Origin: an uncultured Acidobacteriota bacterium
Lineage (GTDB): Bacteria > Acidobacteriota > Thermoanaerobaculia > UBA5066
DNA length: 64,000 nt
Reading direction: 5' to 3'
NCBI GenBank assembly: GCA_903845115.1
Contig: CAIMWE010000076.1
Location: forward strand, 1-64,000
Under the pieces are notes generated by a model that saw only the letters and a program-made list of their open reading frames with translations, did no database searches and was not told where the DNA came from. Positions within the stretch are counted from its first letter, which is position 1; every line of letters starts with the position of its first letter. Both the position numbers and the translations under genes were made by a program. Of the stretch, positions 1-8,198 are shown piece by piece.

Positions 1-5
1 CCTCG

Positions 6-94
6 GAGGAGCGACAACAAAGCAGATGGCCGCGCGCCGCCCGAACCCGAAGGGCGTAAGGCGGCTGCGGGCGATTTCTGCGTTGCGCCTCCTC
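6..94. repeat. Long imperfect inverted repeat (cruciform-like)
   Basis: Bases 6-40 pair with 61-94 in a long imperfect stem. GAGGAG (6-11) pairs with CTCCTC (89-94), CAAC (15-18) with GTTG (82-85), GCAGA (22-26) with TCTGC (77-81), and GCCGC (36-40) with GCGGC (61-65). The loop (about 41-60) contains CCCGAAGGG. No protein homology is visible on either strand. It could be a REP/MITE-like interspersed element; other copies would settle this, and none is visible in this window. Confidence 0.5.
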
Positions 95-112
95 GGCGGA
101 GAGCCAACTCCA

Positions 113-148
113 GCCTGCGTCGGCGCGCCTTGAAAGCGCCTCGCAGGC
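113..148. terminator. Stem-loop downstream of the MFS gene, possible terminator
   Basis: GCCTGCG (113-119) pairs with CGCAGGC (142-148), and inside it GGCGC (122-126) pairs with GCGCC (136-140), leaving a loop of about nine bases. It lies about 40 bases past the stop of the leftward MFS gene. There is no clear T-tract, so intrinsic termination is only a guess. The rest of 1-187 shows no gene. Confidence 0.4.
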
Positions 149-187
149 GCCATGCGCGCACGTCACCGTATTTGTGGAGCGGGGTAC

Positions 188-1444
188 TTAGGCTTCCCCG
201 GGGCGCGCCACGAGGCGGTCGTAGAGGATCATCGCGACCGTCCCGGCGAGGCCGATCGCCGACAGGATGACCCAGGCGCCCGCGGGCCGCCCTTGCTGGA
301 CGTAGCGGGTGACGAGGAACCCGCCGAGCGGCCCGGCGAGGAGCGCCCCGACCGCGACCGGCAGGAACGCGAACCCCATGTACGTCCCGACCTGGTCCTT
401 CGGTGCCAGGTCGGCCACGTATTCGTAGAAGCGGGGCGCCTGGAGCACCTCTCCGAACGCCAGCAGGAACATCGCCCCGGCGGCTGCCTGCCACGACGGG
501 AAGAAGAGGAGGAGCAGCCACGAGGATCCGGCGACGGCGAAGCTGGCGGTCATCGCCACCAGCGGGCGGAAGCGGCGCGTGAGGGCCGAGACCGGCACCG
601 TCAGGAAGATCACCGAGAAGGACTCCAGGGAGCCGATCAGCTCGAAGCGCGTCACGTGGAGCACGTCCCGCACGTAGAACGGGAAGAGGTCGTAGACCTG
701 CCAGAACATCACCCAGAAGGCCGACAGGATGCCGAGAAACGCGAGGAACCGGACGTTCCCCAGGACGAGCGCCGCGTCCCGGAAGATCGCCGCGAGAGTC
801 CGCTTCTCCCCCTCGGGCGCCCCCTCGGGCTCTCGGAAGAACGCGAGCGTGGCGAGGAAGAGGAGGAAGGACGTCCCCGAGGCACCGACGAGGACCCACG
901 CGATCCCGACGCTCAGGCGCACCTGGCTCGCGAGGATCGGCCCCAGCCAGCCGCCGATGTTCACCAGCGTGTAATAGACGGAATAGCCGAGGGACTTCGT
1001 CTCGCCGGTCGTGGTCCGCGCCACCGTCCCGACGATGCAGGGCTTGATGAGCGACCCGCCGACCGCCGTCACCAGGAGGGCACCGACGACCCACGCCTTC
1101 GCCCCGACGGCGGCGACGAGGGGGGCGCCCACCGGCAGCCCGGCGAGAGCGATGAGGAAATACCCCACCGAGAAGATCGCGAAGCAGGCGGCGAGGCTCC
1201 GGCGGAACCCGTAACGGTCGACGAACGGGCCGGCCAGCGTGGGGAGGCAGAAGACGGCGAACCCGTAGAACCCCACCAGGCTGATCCCGAGAGACCCGAG
1301 CCCGACGGTCTCGGCCAGGAACACCGCCAGGACGATCTTCGAGCCATAGAAGGAGAAGCGCTCGAACAGCTCGAGCGTGTTCGCGACCCAGAACGCGCGC
1401 GAGAATCCTGTCCGGAATTCGTTCCACCGGGCGGCAAGGTCCAC
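188..1444 (-). CDS. MFS transporter (POT-like)
   Basis: This is a 418-residue integral membrane protein with about 12 hydrophobic segments, the normal size for a major facilitator superfamily permease. The N-terminal region (residues about 18-75: NTLELFERFSFYGSK, then a GISLVGFYGF helix and PFVDRYGFRR) resembles the first helices of the proton-dependent oligopeptide transporter branch, where ExxERFxFYG is typical. The substrate cannot be read from sequence; a peptide or other small solute is likely. It is followed at its 3' side by stem-loops rather than another gene, and lies just downstream of the small anchored protein on the same strand. Confidence 0.8.
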   Translation of the reverse strand: MDLAARWNEFRTGFSRAFWVANTLELFERFSFYGSKIVLAVFLAETVGLGSLGISLVGFYGFAVFCLPTLAGPFVDRYGFRRSLAACFAIFSVGYFLIALAGLPVGAPLVAAVGAKAWVVGALLVTAVGGSLIKPCIVGTVARTTTGETKSLGYSVYYTLVNIGGWLGPILASQVRLSVGIAWVLVGASGTSFLLFLATLAFFREPEGAPEGEKRTLAAIFRDAALVLGNVRFLAFLGILSAFWVMFWQVYDLFPFYVRDVLHVTRFELIGSLESFSVIFLTVPVSALTRRFRPLVAMTASFAVAGSSWLLLLFFPSWQAAAGAMFLLAFGEVLQAPRFYEYVADLAPKDQVGTYMGFAFLPVAVGALLAGPLGGFLVTRYVQQGRPAGAWVILSAIGLAGTVAMILYDRLVARPGEA

Positions 1445-1496
1445 GGGCTCCCCTTTCGGCCCGAGAGGATACCCGGTCGGGTTCCCGGCGGCCCTA

Positions 1497-1784
1497 TCAG
1501 TCTCGGCCGCGGCCGAGCAGGTACCCCACCGCGACGCCCACCCCGAGCGCTCCGAGGGCCATGAGGAAGGCGTTGTCCCGGCCGGCCCGGTCCACCGTCC
1601 TCCAGCGCCTCACGAGCTCCGCCTGCACCTTCCGCTTCAGGTGGCGTCCTTCGTACTTGGCCTCCTCGAGTGAGTCCTCGATCTTTCCGGCCACGACCGC
1701 CACGGCCTCCTGGAGACGCCCTCCGGCGTCGATCGTCCCCTCCCGCAGGGACCCGACGAACGATTCCTGATCTTTAGCTGCCAT
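1497..1784 (-). CDS. Small C-terminally anchored membrane protein
   Basis: This 95-residue protein has a charged, helical N-terminal two thirds and one C-terminal membrane helix (residues about 73-90) rich in Gly and Val, ending in an Arg/Asp tail. The architecture resembles the ElaB/YqjD/DUF883 type of tail-anchored proteins, but no signature motif is strong enough to assign it. A GGAATGGAG stretch precedes the ATG. It is 52 bases upstream of the MFS gene on the same strand, so the two may be co-transcribed. Confidence 0.6.
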   Translation of the reverse strand: MAAKDQESFVGSLREGTIDAGGRLQEAVAVVAGKIEDSLEEAKYEGRHLKRKVQAELVRRWRTVDRAGRDNAFLMALGALGVGVAVGYLLGRGRD

Positions 1785-1856
1785 CGTCAGTCTCCATTCC
1801 TTAGAATCATCTCACTTCCCGTCACCGTCCGCTCCGGCCCGAGGCGACCTCCCGAT

Positions 1857-3188
1857 TTGAATCCCAAGCACTTCCTCGCCGCGCTCTACGACGCCGCCGT
1901 CGCGGCAGTCGATCCCGAACGGCTGGTCCAGGAGGCGCTCGGACGGCGGACGGGAGCGCTCGTCGTCCGGTCCGTCGCCGACCCCGGACGGCGGGAGTTC
2001 GTCTTCGTTCCGGACCGGCTGGTCGTCCTGGCCCTCGGGAAGGCGGCGGTGCCGATGGCCCTCGGAGCCAGCCGCGCCCTCGGGACCCGGGTCGACGCCG
2101 CCCTCGTCGTCGCTCCCGAGGGAAGCGCCAGGGGAAACCTGCCCCAGGGCTACCGGCTCCTCGAGGCCGGCCACCCGCTCTCCGACGGCCGGAGCCTCGA
2201 GGCGGGGGAGGCGTGCCTCTCCCTGGCCTCCTCCCTTCGGAGCCGCGACCTCTTCCTCGTCCTCCTTTCGGGTGGCGGCTCGAGCCTGGCCGCCGCGGTC
2301 CAGCCCGAGGTCGGTCTCGACGACAAGGTCCGGACCGTCTCGCTCCTCGCGGCCGCAGACGCCTCGCTCGCGGAGATTCACGTCGTCCGGGGGGCCCTCT
2401 CGCGGCTGAAGGCGGGCCGCCTCGCCGCCGCTGCCGGATCGGCCAGCGTCGTGACGCTCGTCCTCTCCGACGCGGCGGACGGTGGATGGCACCTCGTCGC
2501 TGGAGGACCGACCCTTGGCCTCCCCGCGCTCGGGCGCGAGCCGCTCGCGATCCTGGACCGGTACCGGCTCGTCCCTCTCCTCCCCCAGTCCGTCCGGACC
2601 TTCCTCGCCGCCCCCGGCGGCGACCTGCCGGTCGCCAGCCCCGGGAACCGGTGGAGCGTCCTCTTGGGCGACATCCGCACGGCCATGAACGGGGCTCGAC
2701 AGGAAGCCGTGCGCCTCGGGGCCGAGGTTCGCATCGTCCCAGAGCTGCTCGGGGGCGAGGCCCGGACCGCCGCGAGCCGGCTGGCGGTCGCCGCGGCCTC
2801 GGCCGGTCCCCTCCACAGAAAGGGCGGCGGCCGAAAGCCCTTCGTGACCGTCTTCGGGGGCGAGACGACCGTCACCGTGAAGGGACACGGCAGCGGGGGA
2901 CGTTGCCGTGAGCTCGCCCTGGCGACCGCCCTCGCAATGGGAGATGCCGGGTCCGGTCACATCCTCGTCGCCGGGACCGACGGCGTCGATCACCTGCCCG
3001 ACGCCGCCGGGGCGTTCGTCGAGGCCGGGACCCTCGCCCGCGCCCGGTGGCTCGGCCTGGACCCGCGGGCGGCGCTCGACGCCAACGACTCCGGCTCGTT
3101 CTTCGCGGCTCTGGGGGACACGTTCTCCCCCGGACCGACCGGCACCCACGTCGGCGAGGTGGCCTTCGTCCTCAGGCCGGCCGACTAG
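1857..3188 (+). CDS. Glycerate 2-kinase (MOFRL family)
   Basis: This 443-residue protein has the two-domain build of the GckA/TtuD glycerate kinase family: an N-terminal domain with LVLLSGGGSS (residues about 138-147), and a C-terminal MOFRL domain with GGRCRELALA, LVAGTDGVDH and a closing DANDSG...PGPTGTHVGEV segment. The family phosphorylates D-glycerate to 2-phosphoglycerate; some members were first named hydroxypyruvate reductase. Translation appears to start at TTG (1857), because no ATG or GTG fits the N-terminus better. Its stop codon interlocks with that of the convergent malate synthase gene in one CTAG, so two glyoxylate-linked enzymes sit end to end. Confidence 0.9.
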   Translation: MNPKHFLAALYDAAVAAVDPERLVQEALGRRTGALVVRSVADPGRREFVFVPDRLVVLALGKAAVPMALGASRALGTRVDAALVVAPEGSARGNLPQGYRLLEAGHPLSDGRSLEAGEACLSLASSLRSRDLFLVLLSGGGSSLAAAVQPEVGLDDKVRTVSLLAAADASLAEIHVVRGALSRLKAGRLAAAAGSASVVTLVLSDAADGGWHLVAGGPTLGLPALGREPLAILDRYRLVPLLPQSVRTFLAAPGGDLPVASPGNRWSVLLGDIRTAMNGARQEAVRLGAEVRIVPELLGGEARTAASRLAVAAASAGPLHRKGGGRKPFVTVFGGETTVTVKGHGSGGRCRELALATALAMGDAGSGHILVAGTDGVDHLPDAAGAFVEAGTLARARWLGLDPRAALDANDSGSFFAALGDTFSPGPTGTHVGEVAFVLRPAD

Positions 3189-4813
3189 AGCTTTCCGAGC
3201 CTCTCCAGCTCGATCACCTCGTCGTAGGCCGAAAGCGTGAGGAACTCGGGGAACTCCTTCGCCATCACCATCCGATCGAACAGGCGAGCGGCGCGCTCGT
3301 ATTCGCCGGCCGCCCACCCTTCCGCGCCGACGCGGAGGCGGATCGCCGCCACCTCCTCGTCGAAGATCGTGCGGTAGAGCTTCTCGTCCAGGACCCGGCC
3401 CCCCTCCAGCTTCGCCGAGTGATGGACCCACTGCCAGAGCTGGGACCTCGAGATCTCCGCCGTCGCCGCGTCCTCCATCAGGTTGTAGAGCGGAACGCAC
3501 CCGGTGCCGCGCAGCCACGACTCGAGATAGAGGAGCCCGATGTTGACGTTCTGCCGGACCCCCTTCTCCGTGACCGGGCCCTGCGGGACCTCGAGCAGGT
3601 CGGCGGCGGTGACTGGCGGCCCGGTGGGGACGACGGAGATCTGGTTCGGCGTCGGCATCCCCTCGTCGAAGATCTTCTTCGCCACCTCGACGAGCCCGGG
3701 GTGGGCAACCCACGTCCCGTCGTGCCCGGCCGTCACCTCGCGCCTCTTGTCGGCTTCCACCTTCGCGATCGCTGCCGCATTCACCTCGGGGTCGCTCTTG
3801 ATCGGGATGAACGCGGCCATGCCGCCCATCGCGTGGATCCCCCGGCGATGGCACGTCCGGATCAGGTTCTTCACGTACGACGCGAGGAAGTGTTTCTCCA
3901 TCGTCACGAGCGAACGGTCCGGCAGGAGGCAGTCCACCCGCCGCGAGAACTTCTTGATGAAGCTGAAGATGTAGTCCCAGCGCCCGCAGTTCAACCCCGC
4001 GGAGTGGTCCTTCAGCTCGTGGAGGATCTCGTCCATCTGGAACGCCCCCAGGATCGTCTCGATCAAGACCGTCGCCCGGATCGTCCCGACCGGGATCCCG
4101 AGGACCGCCTGGGCCCGGATGAAGACGTCGTTCCAGAGCCTCGCTTCCAGGTGGTGCTCCAGCTTCGGCAAGTAGAAGTAGGGGCCGGTTCCCCGCGAGA
4201 CCAGCTCCTTGCCGTTGTGGAAGAGGTAGAGGCCGAAGTCGAAGAGGCTCCCCGAGGCCACCTTCCCGTCCACGAGGAGGTGCTGCTCGGGCAGGTGCCA
4301 GCCGCGAGGGCGAATCATCAGGACGGCGGTCCTGTCGTTCAGACGGTACTTCTTCCCGGTGTCGGGGGCGGCGTACTCGATCGTCCGGCGGACTGCGTCG
4401 CGGACGTTCAGCTGGCCCTCGACCTGGTTCGCCCACGTCGGCGTGTTGGAATCCTCGAAGTCGGCCATGAAGACGCTCGCCCCCGAGTTGAGCGCGTTGA
4501 TGACCATCTTCCGGTCCACCGGCCCCGTGATCTCGACCCGCCGGTCCTGGAGGTCGGCCGGGATCGGGGCGACCTTCCACTCGGCGGACCGAACCGCCGC
4601 GGTCTCCGGGAGGAAGTCGGGCTTCTCGCCGGCGTCGAGTCGCGCCTGCCGGGTCTTCCGGAGGGCAAGGAGCTCCAGCCGCCTCGCCCCGAACTCCCGC
4701 TGTAGGCCCGCGACGAAGCGAAGGGCCTCCGGGGTCACGATCTCGTCGAAACCGGGTCGGATCGGGCCGAGGACCTCGATCCCTTCGCCCTTCAGGTCGG
4801 TGATCTTGCTCAT
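3185..4813 (-). CDS. aceB: Malate synthase A
   Basis: This 542-residue protein is the usual length of malate synthase isoform A, which condenses glyoxylate with acetyl-CoA to give malate. Diagnostic stretches include MADFEDSNTPTW (the acidic metal-site region, residues about 110-121), RPRGWHLPE, an ILETILGAF-like helix (VLIETILGAFQMDEIL), GRWDYIFS and GGMAAFIP, and a C-terminal region with NLMEDAATAEISR. GGAGGAG precedes the ATG at 4813. No isocitrate lyase gene lies in the window, so glyoxylate may come from another source; the convergent glycerate kinase fits a glyoxylate/glycerate theme. Confidence 0.95.
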   Translation of the reverse strand: MSKITDLKGEGIEVLGPIRPGFDEIVTPEALRFVAGLQREFGARRLELLALRKTRQARLDAGEKPDFLPETAAVRSAEWKVAPIPADLQDRRVEITGPVDRKMVINALNSGASVFMADFEDSNTPTWANQVEGQLNVRDAVRRTIEYAAPDTGKKYRLNDRTAVLMIRPRGWHLPEQHLLVDGKVASGSLFDFGLYLFHNGKELVSRGTGPYFYLPKLEHHLEARLWNDVFIRAQAVLGIPVGTIRATVLIETILGAFQMDEILHELKDHSAGLNCGRWDYIFSFIKKFSRRVDCLLPDRSLVTMEKHFLASYVKNLIRTCHRRGIHAMGGMAAFIPIKSDPEVNAAAIAKVEADKRREVTAGHDGTWVAHPGLVEVAKKIFDEGMPTPNQISVVPTGPPVTAADLLEVPQGPVTEKGVRQNVNIGLLYLESWLRGTGCVPLYNLMEDAATAEISRSQLWQWVHHSAKLEGGRVLDEKLYRTIFDEEVAAIRLRVGAEGWAAGEYERAARLFDRMVMAKEFPEFLTLSAYDEVIELERLGKL

Positions 4814-4873
4814 GCGGAACTCCTCCGGTGGGCCGATTCTACGAGCGCGGGGGGATCTTTTGTGTCTGCCGGT

Positions 4874-5275
4874 TCAGAGACCCCGGGCGATCTGCCAGCC
4901 CCATGCCGCCAGGAGGAGCGCGATCGCCGCGGCCCTCCGGCCCGGCGTGGCCGCCGGAAGGGCGTCGGGCACCGGCAGCCGGAGGAGCGCCCAGAGGGGC
5001 GCCAGGGCCCCTCCCGCCAGGAAGAGGATTCCGCCGAGGGCCGCCAGCGGGTTCGCCCGGAGCGCCGCGGCGACGTCCCCCCGGAGGAGAGCCAGGGCCG
5101 TCCGGGTGCTCCCGCAGCTCAGGCAGGGAAGGCCGGTGAGCACCTTGAACGGGCACGCGGGAAGGAAAAGGGCGAGGCCGGGCAAGGCCGACCAGAGGAG
5201 GAGGACGCCGAACGCGGCAGCACCCCACAGCAGGAGGAGCTGCCTCTCTTCGCGGAGAGGCGCGCGGAAGGTCAC
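4874..5275 (-). CDS. DUF2752 family membrane protein
   Basis: The 133-residue protein has about three membrane helices and the hallmark CPFKVLTGLPCLSCGSTR (residues about 41-58) with three conserved cysteines, which defines the DUF2752 family. Its biochemical function is unknown. It is the third gene of a leftward operon after the TM2/GYF_2 and Yip1-family genes, with only 7 bases separating it from the Yip1 gene. That context suggests an envelope or membrane role. Confidence 0.85.
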   Translation of the reverse strand: MTFRAPLREERQLLLLWGAAAFGVLLLWSALPGLALFLPACPFKVLTGLPCLSCGSTRTALALLRGDVAAALRANPLAALGGILFLAGGALAPLWALLRLPVPDALPAATPGRRAAAIALLLAAWGWQIARGL

Positions 5276-5282
5276 GGGACCC

Positions 5283-5987
5283 CTACCGGCCGAGCATCCC
5301 GAACAGGGCCGCCCCGAGCGTGACGAGGACCAGGACGGCGCAGACGCAGCAGACGGCTCCCGGGATCAGGATTGCCGCGATCGCCTTGCCCGGAGTGGTC
5401 CGGTGCGCGATCTCCAGCCCCTTCACCTCCAGGATCGTGGTGAAGACGAGCGCGAGGAGCCCGCCGATCACCGGGACGACCTGGGCGAGCTGCCCGGTGC
5501 TCGAGTAGCAGAAGACGCGCAGCGTCGCGACGAACCCGCTGTTCGCCCCACCGACCATCATCAGGCAGAGGTGGACGATGCCCGCCCCGACGAGGAGGCC
5601 GACCACGACCGCCACCGGGACGAAGACGATCCCGAAGAGCCCGGTGGCCGCCGACCGCGCGAGGAGCTCCGAGCCGGGCTGCCCCGCGAACCTCTCCTGC
5701 AGGATCTGGAAGATCGGGTTGGGGAGGAAGAGGGAATAGACCTGGGCGACGATCGGCCCGATCGACCCCACGATGACCGCGTAGAGGAGCGGCCTCGCGA
5801 TGTCCCCCGCCACCGGCATCCGCCGGAACGCCCGGGCCGTGTCGGTCACGAAGAGCTTGACCGTCTCGATCAGGGCCTCGGCGGGAGGACGGGACGGCTC
5901 CTCCCAGGGGATCGACGCCTCGACGGGGGGCGCCGGGACGAACGGGGGCGGAGGAGGGGGCGGCGGCGGGATGTAGGCCTGGTCCAT
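5283..5987 (-). CDS. Yip1-domain membrane protein with proline-rich N-terminus
   Basis: The 234-residue protein begins with a cytoplasmic-looking proline run (residues 6-25, PPPPPPPPP) and is followed by about five hydrophobic helices typical of the Yip1/DUF1282 fold. The conserved amphipathic entry helix KLFVTDTARAFRRMPVAGD is near residues 45-63. Bacterial Yip1-family proteins have no settled function. It is the middle gene of a three-gene operon with a GYF_2/TM2 protein upstream and DUF2752 downstream. A proline-rich tail beside a GYF-type domain is notable, because eukaryotic GYF domains bind proline-rich peptides. Confidence 0.85.
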   Translation of the reverse strand: MDQAYIPPPPPPPPPFVPAPPVEASIPWEEPSRPPAEALIETVKLFVTDTARAFRRMPVAGDIARPLLYAVIVGSIGPIVAQVYSLFLPNPIFQILQERFAGQPGSELLARSAATGLFGIVFVPVAVVVGLLVGAGIVHLCLMMVGGANSGFVATLRVFCYSSTGQLAQVVPVIGGLLALVFTTILEVKGLEIAHRTTPGKAIAAILIPGAVCCVCAVLVLVTLGAALFGMLGR

Positions 5988-6026
5988 CGGCGGTTCTCCT
6001 CTCGATTCCCGGCGTGGGGCGGGCGG

Positions 6027-6464
6027 TCAGGACTTGACGAGGAAGCGTCCCCTCGAGTCCTTCGCCGACCCGGTGGCGATCAGGATGACGTCGATGAGCC
6101 ACCAGACTCCGCACCCTCCCAGCGTCAGGAGCTTCCCGATCCCGAGGCCGGACTGGCCCATGAAGAAGCGGTCGACGCCGAAGGAGCCCAGGAAGATCGA
6201 CAGGAGGAGGGCCGTCAGCCAGTCCTTCGGGCCGTCCGGGTCGGCCGGCCGCGCACCCGGAGCGGGCGGGATCCCGGGAGGGGGAGGGACCGCGGAGCCC
6301 GACCCCGCGAACTCGGGCCGGTCCTTGATCGGGGTCCAGAGCGTCTCGCCCGTCTTGAAGGAGAGGCTGACGGCGGTCACCCGCCCCTCGGCGAGCCAGG
6401 TCCGGAGAGTCGACTCGTCGACGGGCCCGTACTGGTTGCCATCGGTTCCGATCACGTAGTACAT
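6027..6464 (-). CDS. GYF_2 plus TM2 domain protein
   Basis: The N-terminal 50 residues form a GYF_2 domain: YYVIGTDGNQYGPVDESTL followed by a short helix and TLWTPIKDRPEF. A Pro/Gly-rich linker (about 55-85) leads to a TM2 domain of two membrane helices (about 88-135) with FLGSFGVDRFFMGQSGLGIGKLLTLGGCGVWWLIDVI, the standard TM2 motif. TM2 proteins sit in the inner membrane with unknown partners. It is first in the operon with the Yip1 and DUF2752 genes, about 40 bases upstream of Yip1. A second GYF_2 domain occurs at 12529-13695. Confidence 0.9.
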   Translation of the reverse strand: MYYVIGTDGNQYGPVDESTLRTWLAEGRVTAVSLSFKTGETLWTPIKDRPEFAGSGSAVPPPPGIPPAPGARPADPDGPKDWLTALLLSIFLGSFGVDRFFMGQSGLGIGKLLTLGGCGVWWLIDVILIATGSAKDSRGRFLVKS

Positions 6465-6531
6465 GACGCGCTCCTCCAGAGCTTGATACGGACTCCTTCC
6501 GACAAGGTTCGAGGGCTCCCGGGCTTCCCGC

Positions 6532-6537
6532 TAGACT
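6532..6537 (+). promoter_or_regulatory. Candidate -10 box TAGACT upstream of the radical SAM gene
   Basis: TAGACT lies 41 bases before the ATG at 6579 and fits the TAnnnT pattern of a -10 element. The same hexamer precedes two other genes in this window (12497 and 40259). No convincing -35 element is seen, so this rests on recurrence and position. Confidence 0.35.
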
Positions 6538-6578
6538 CCCGATGTTAGCGGAACGCCCTCTCCGCCACTTCGAACCCC

Positions 6579-8198
6579 ATGTCGCCACGCCCCAGAACAC
6601 CGCCGCCCGACCGCCGCACGCTCCTCGCCGCCGAGAGGCCGACCGAGGAGCTGTCCCGGCACGGCCGCCACCGGGTCGCCCTCGGCTTTCCCAGCACCTA
6701 CCGCGTCGGGATGTCGAACCTCGGGTTCCAGTGGGTCTACCGGCTCCTGAACCGCGAAGAGGACGTCGCCTGCGAGCGCTTCTTCCACGAGGCGGAGCGC
6801 GGGACCCGGAGCCCCCGGACCCTCGAGACGGAGACGCCGGTCGGCGCGTTCCCCCTCGTCGCCTTCTCGATCTCCTGGGAGATGGACTACCCGAACTTTC
6901 TCACGCTCCTCCAGCGCGCCGGGATCCCCCCCGGGGAGGAGCGAACGGAGAACGACCCGATCGTCCTGGTCGGGGGCGACTGCGCCCGGATCAACCCGGC
7001 CCCGCTCGCCCCCTGGGTCGACGTCTTCGCGATGGGGGACGGCGAGAAGCTGGTGCCCGTGATCGGCGAGGTCCTCCGGCTCGAGCAGTCCCGGGCCGGC
7101 CGCCTCGAGCGGTTTTCCTCCAGCCACGGCTTCTACGTCCCCGCCCTCCACGGCGGGAGGGCCGAGGCGGCCCACGAGGGGAAGATCGTCGTCCAGCAGT
7201 TCCGCGGCGCCGACGGGCCGGCCCGCGAGCCCCCGCACTCGACGATCCTCACCCCCCACACCGAGCTCTCGGACAAGCTCCTGATCGAGATCGCGAGGGG
7301 CTGCTCGGAAATGTGCCGGTTCTGCTGGTCCGCCTATGCGATGGCGCCTCAGGTCCGGATCGGCGCCGAGCGCATCCTGGAGGTGGCCGCCCGCAACAGA
7401 CCGCTCACCTCGCGCGCCGGCCTCATCGCGACCGCCGTCGGGGACCACCCCGAGATCCTGCCGATCCTGAAGGGGCTCCGGGACCTCGACTTCCACATCG
7501 CCCTCTCCTCGATCAAGATCGACGCCGTCACGGGAGAGCTGCTGGCGCTCCTGGTCGGGCAGGGGGAGCGGTCGCTCGCGATCGCGCCGGAGGCCGGCAA
7601 TGAGCGGCTGCGCCGCGCCATGAACAAGAAGGTCAGCGACGAGATGCTGAGGGAGAAGGTCCGCCTCATCGCGGCGGCCGGCATCACCAACCTCAAGCTC
7701 TACCTTCAGGTCGGCCTCCCCGGCGAGACCGACCCGGACGTCCTCGACATCGTGCGGCTGGTCGACGACCTCCGGGGGATCCTCCTCGAGGAAGGGCGGA
7801 AGCGCGGCCGCCTCTGCACACTCATCCCGAGCGTCAACGCGTTCATCCCGAAGCCCCAGACCCCGTTCGAGAACGAGAGCCTCGAGGAGCCCCTGGAGCT
7901 GACCCGCAAGCTCGCCCTCCTCGAGGCTGCGTTCTCGAAGATGCCCAACGTCACCTTCCGGAAGATGGCCGTGGTCGAGGCGGTCTGGGAGGCCTACCTC
8001 GCCAAGATGGGCCCCGAGTCCCGGCCGATCCTCGAGCGCGCGGCGGAAGGGGTGCCGGTCCGCCGCCTGATCCGAGACCACGAGGCCACGATGAGGCCCG
8101 TCATCAGGCCGGGGGACGGGGCGGCCGCCCTTCCGAGGGGGGCGTTCGACCCCGGGACGAGGAAGGCGGCCCCCTGGGGCTTCATCACCAAGAGATGA
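6579..8198 (+). CDS. B12-binding-type radical SAM protein (TIGR03960-like, without DUF2344)
   Basis: The 539-residue protein starts with a cobalamin-binding-like Rossmann domain (FPSTYRVGMSNLGFQWVY, and VGGDCARINPAPLAPWVDVFAMGDGE near residues 127-152). A radical SAM core follows with the cluster motif CSEMCRFC (C-x3-C-x2-C, near residues 243-250) and APEAGNERLRRAMNKK. It resembles the N-terminal part of TIGR03960 proteins such as that at 40285-42834, but lacks the C-terminal DUF2344 domain. The substrate is unknown. The stop overlaps the ATG of the M23 peptidase gene (ATGA, 8195-8198), implying coupled translation. Confidence 0.85.
   Translation: MSPRPRTPPPDRRTLLAAERPTEELSRHGRHRVALGFPSTYRVGMSNLGFQWVYRLLNREEDVACERFFHEAERGTRSPRTLETETPVGAFPLVAFSISWEMDYPNFLTLLQRAGIPPGEERTENDPIVLVGGDCARINPAPLAPWVDVFAMGDGEKLVPVIGEVLRLEQSRAGRLERFSSSHGFYVPALHGGRAEAAHEGKIVVQQFRGADGPAREPPHSTILTPHTELSDKLLIEIARGCSEMCRFCWSAYAMAPQVRIGAERILEVAARNRPLTSRAGLIATAVGDHPEILPILKGLRDLDFHIALSSIKIDAVTGELLALLVGQGERSLAIAPEAGNERLRRAMNKKVSDEMLREKVRLIAAAGITNLKLYLQVGLPGETDPDVLDIVRLVDDLRGILLEEGRKRGRLCTLIPSVNAFIPKPQTPFENESLEEPLELTRKLALLEAAFSKMPNVTFRKMAVVEAVWEAYLAKMGPESRPILERAAEGVPVRRLIRDHEATMRPVIRPGDGAAALPRGAFDPGTRKAAPWGFITKR

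Noticed and set aside
3047-4705. Long open frames opposite real genes (for example 552 codons antisense to malate synthase)
   Set aside because: Composition is dominated by Arg, Gly, Asp and Glu with no recognisable motif; the opposite strand encodes a clear enzyme. High G+C produces such shadows throughout.
5940-5975. Proline codon run at the Yip1 gene start as a simple repeat or error
   Set aside because: The frame stays open and the adjacent sequence is a normal Yip1-family protein, so it was kept as a proline-rich tail.
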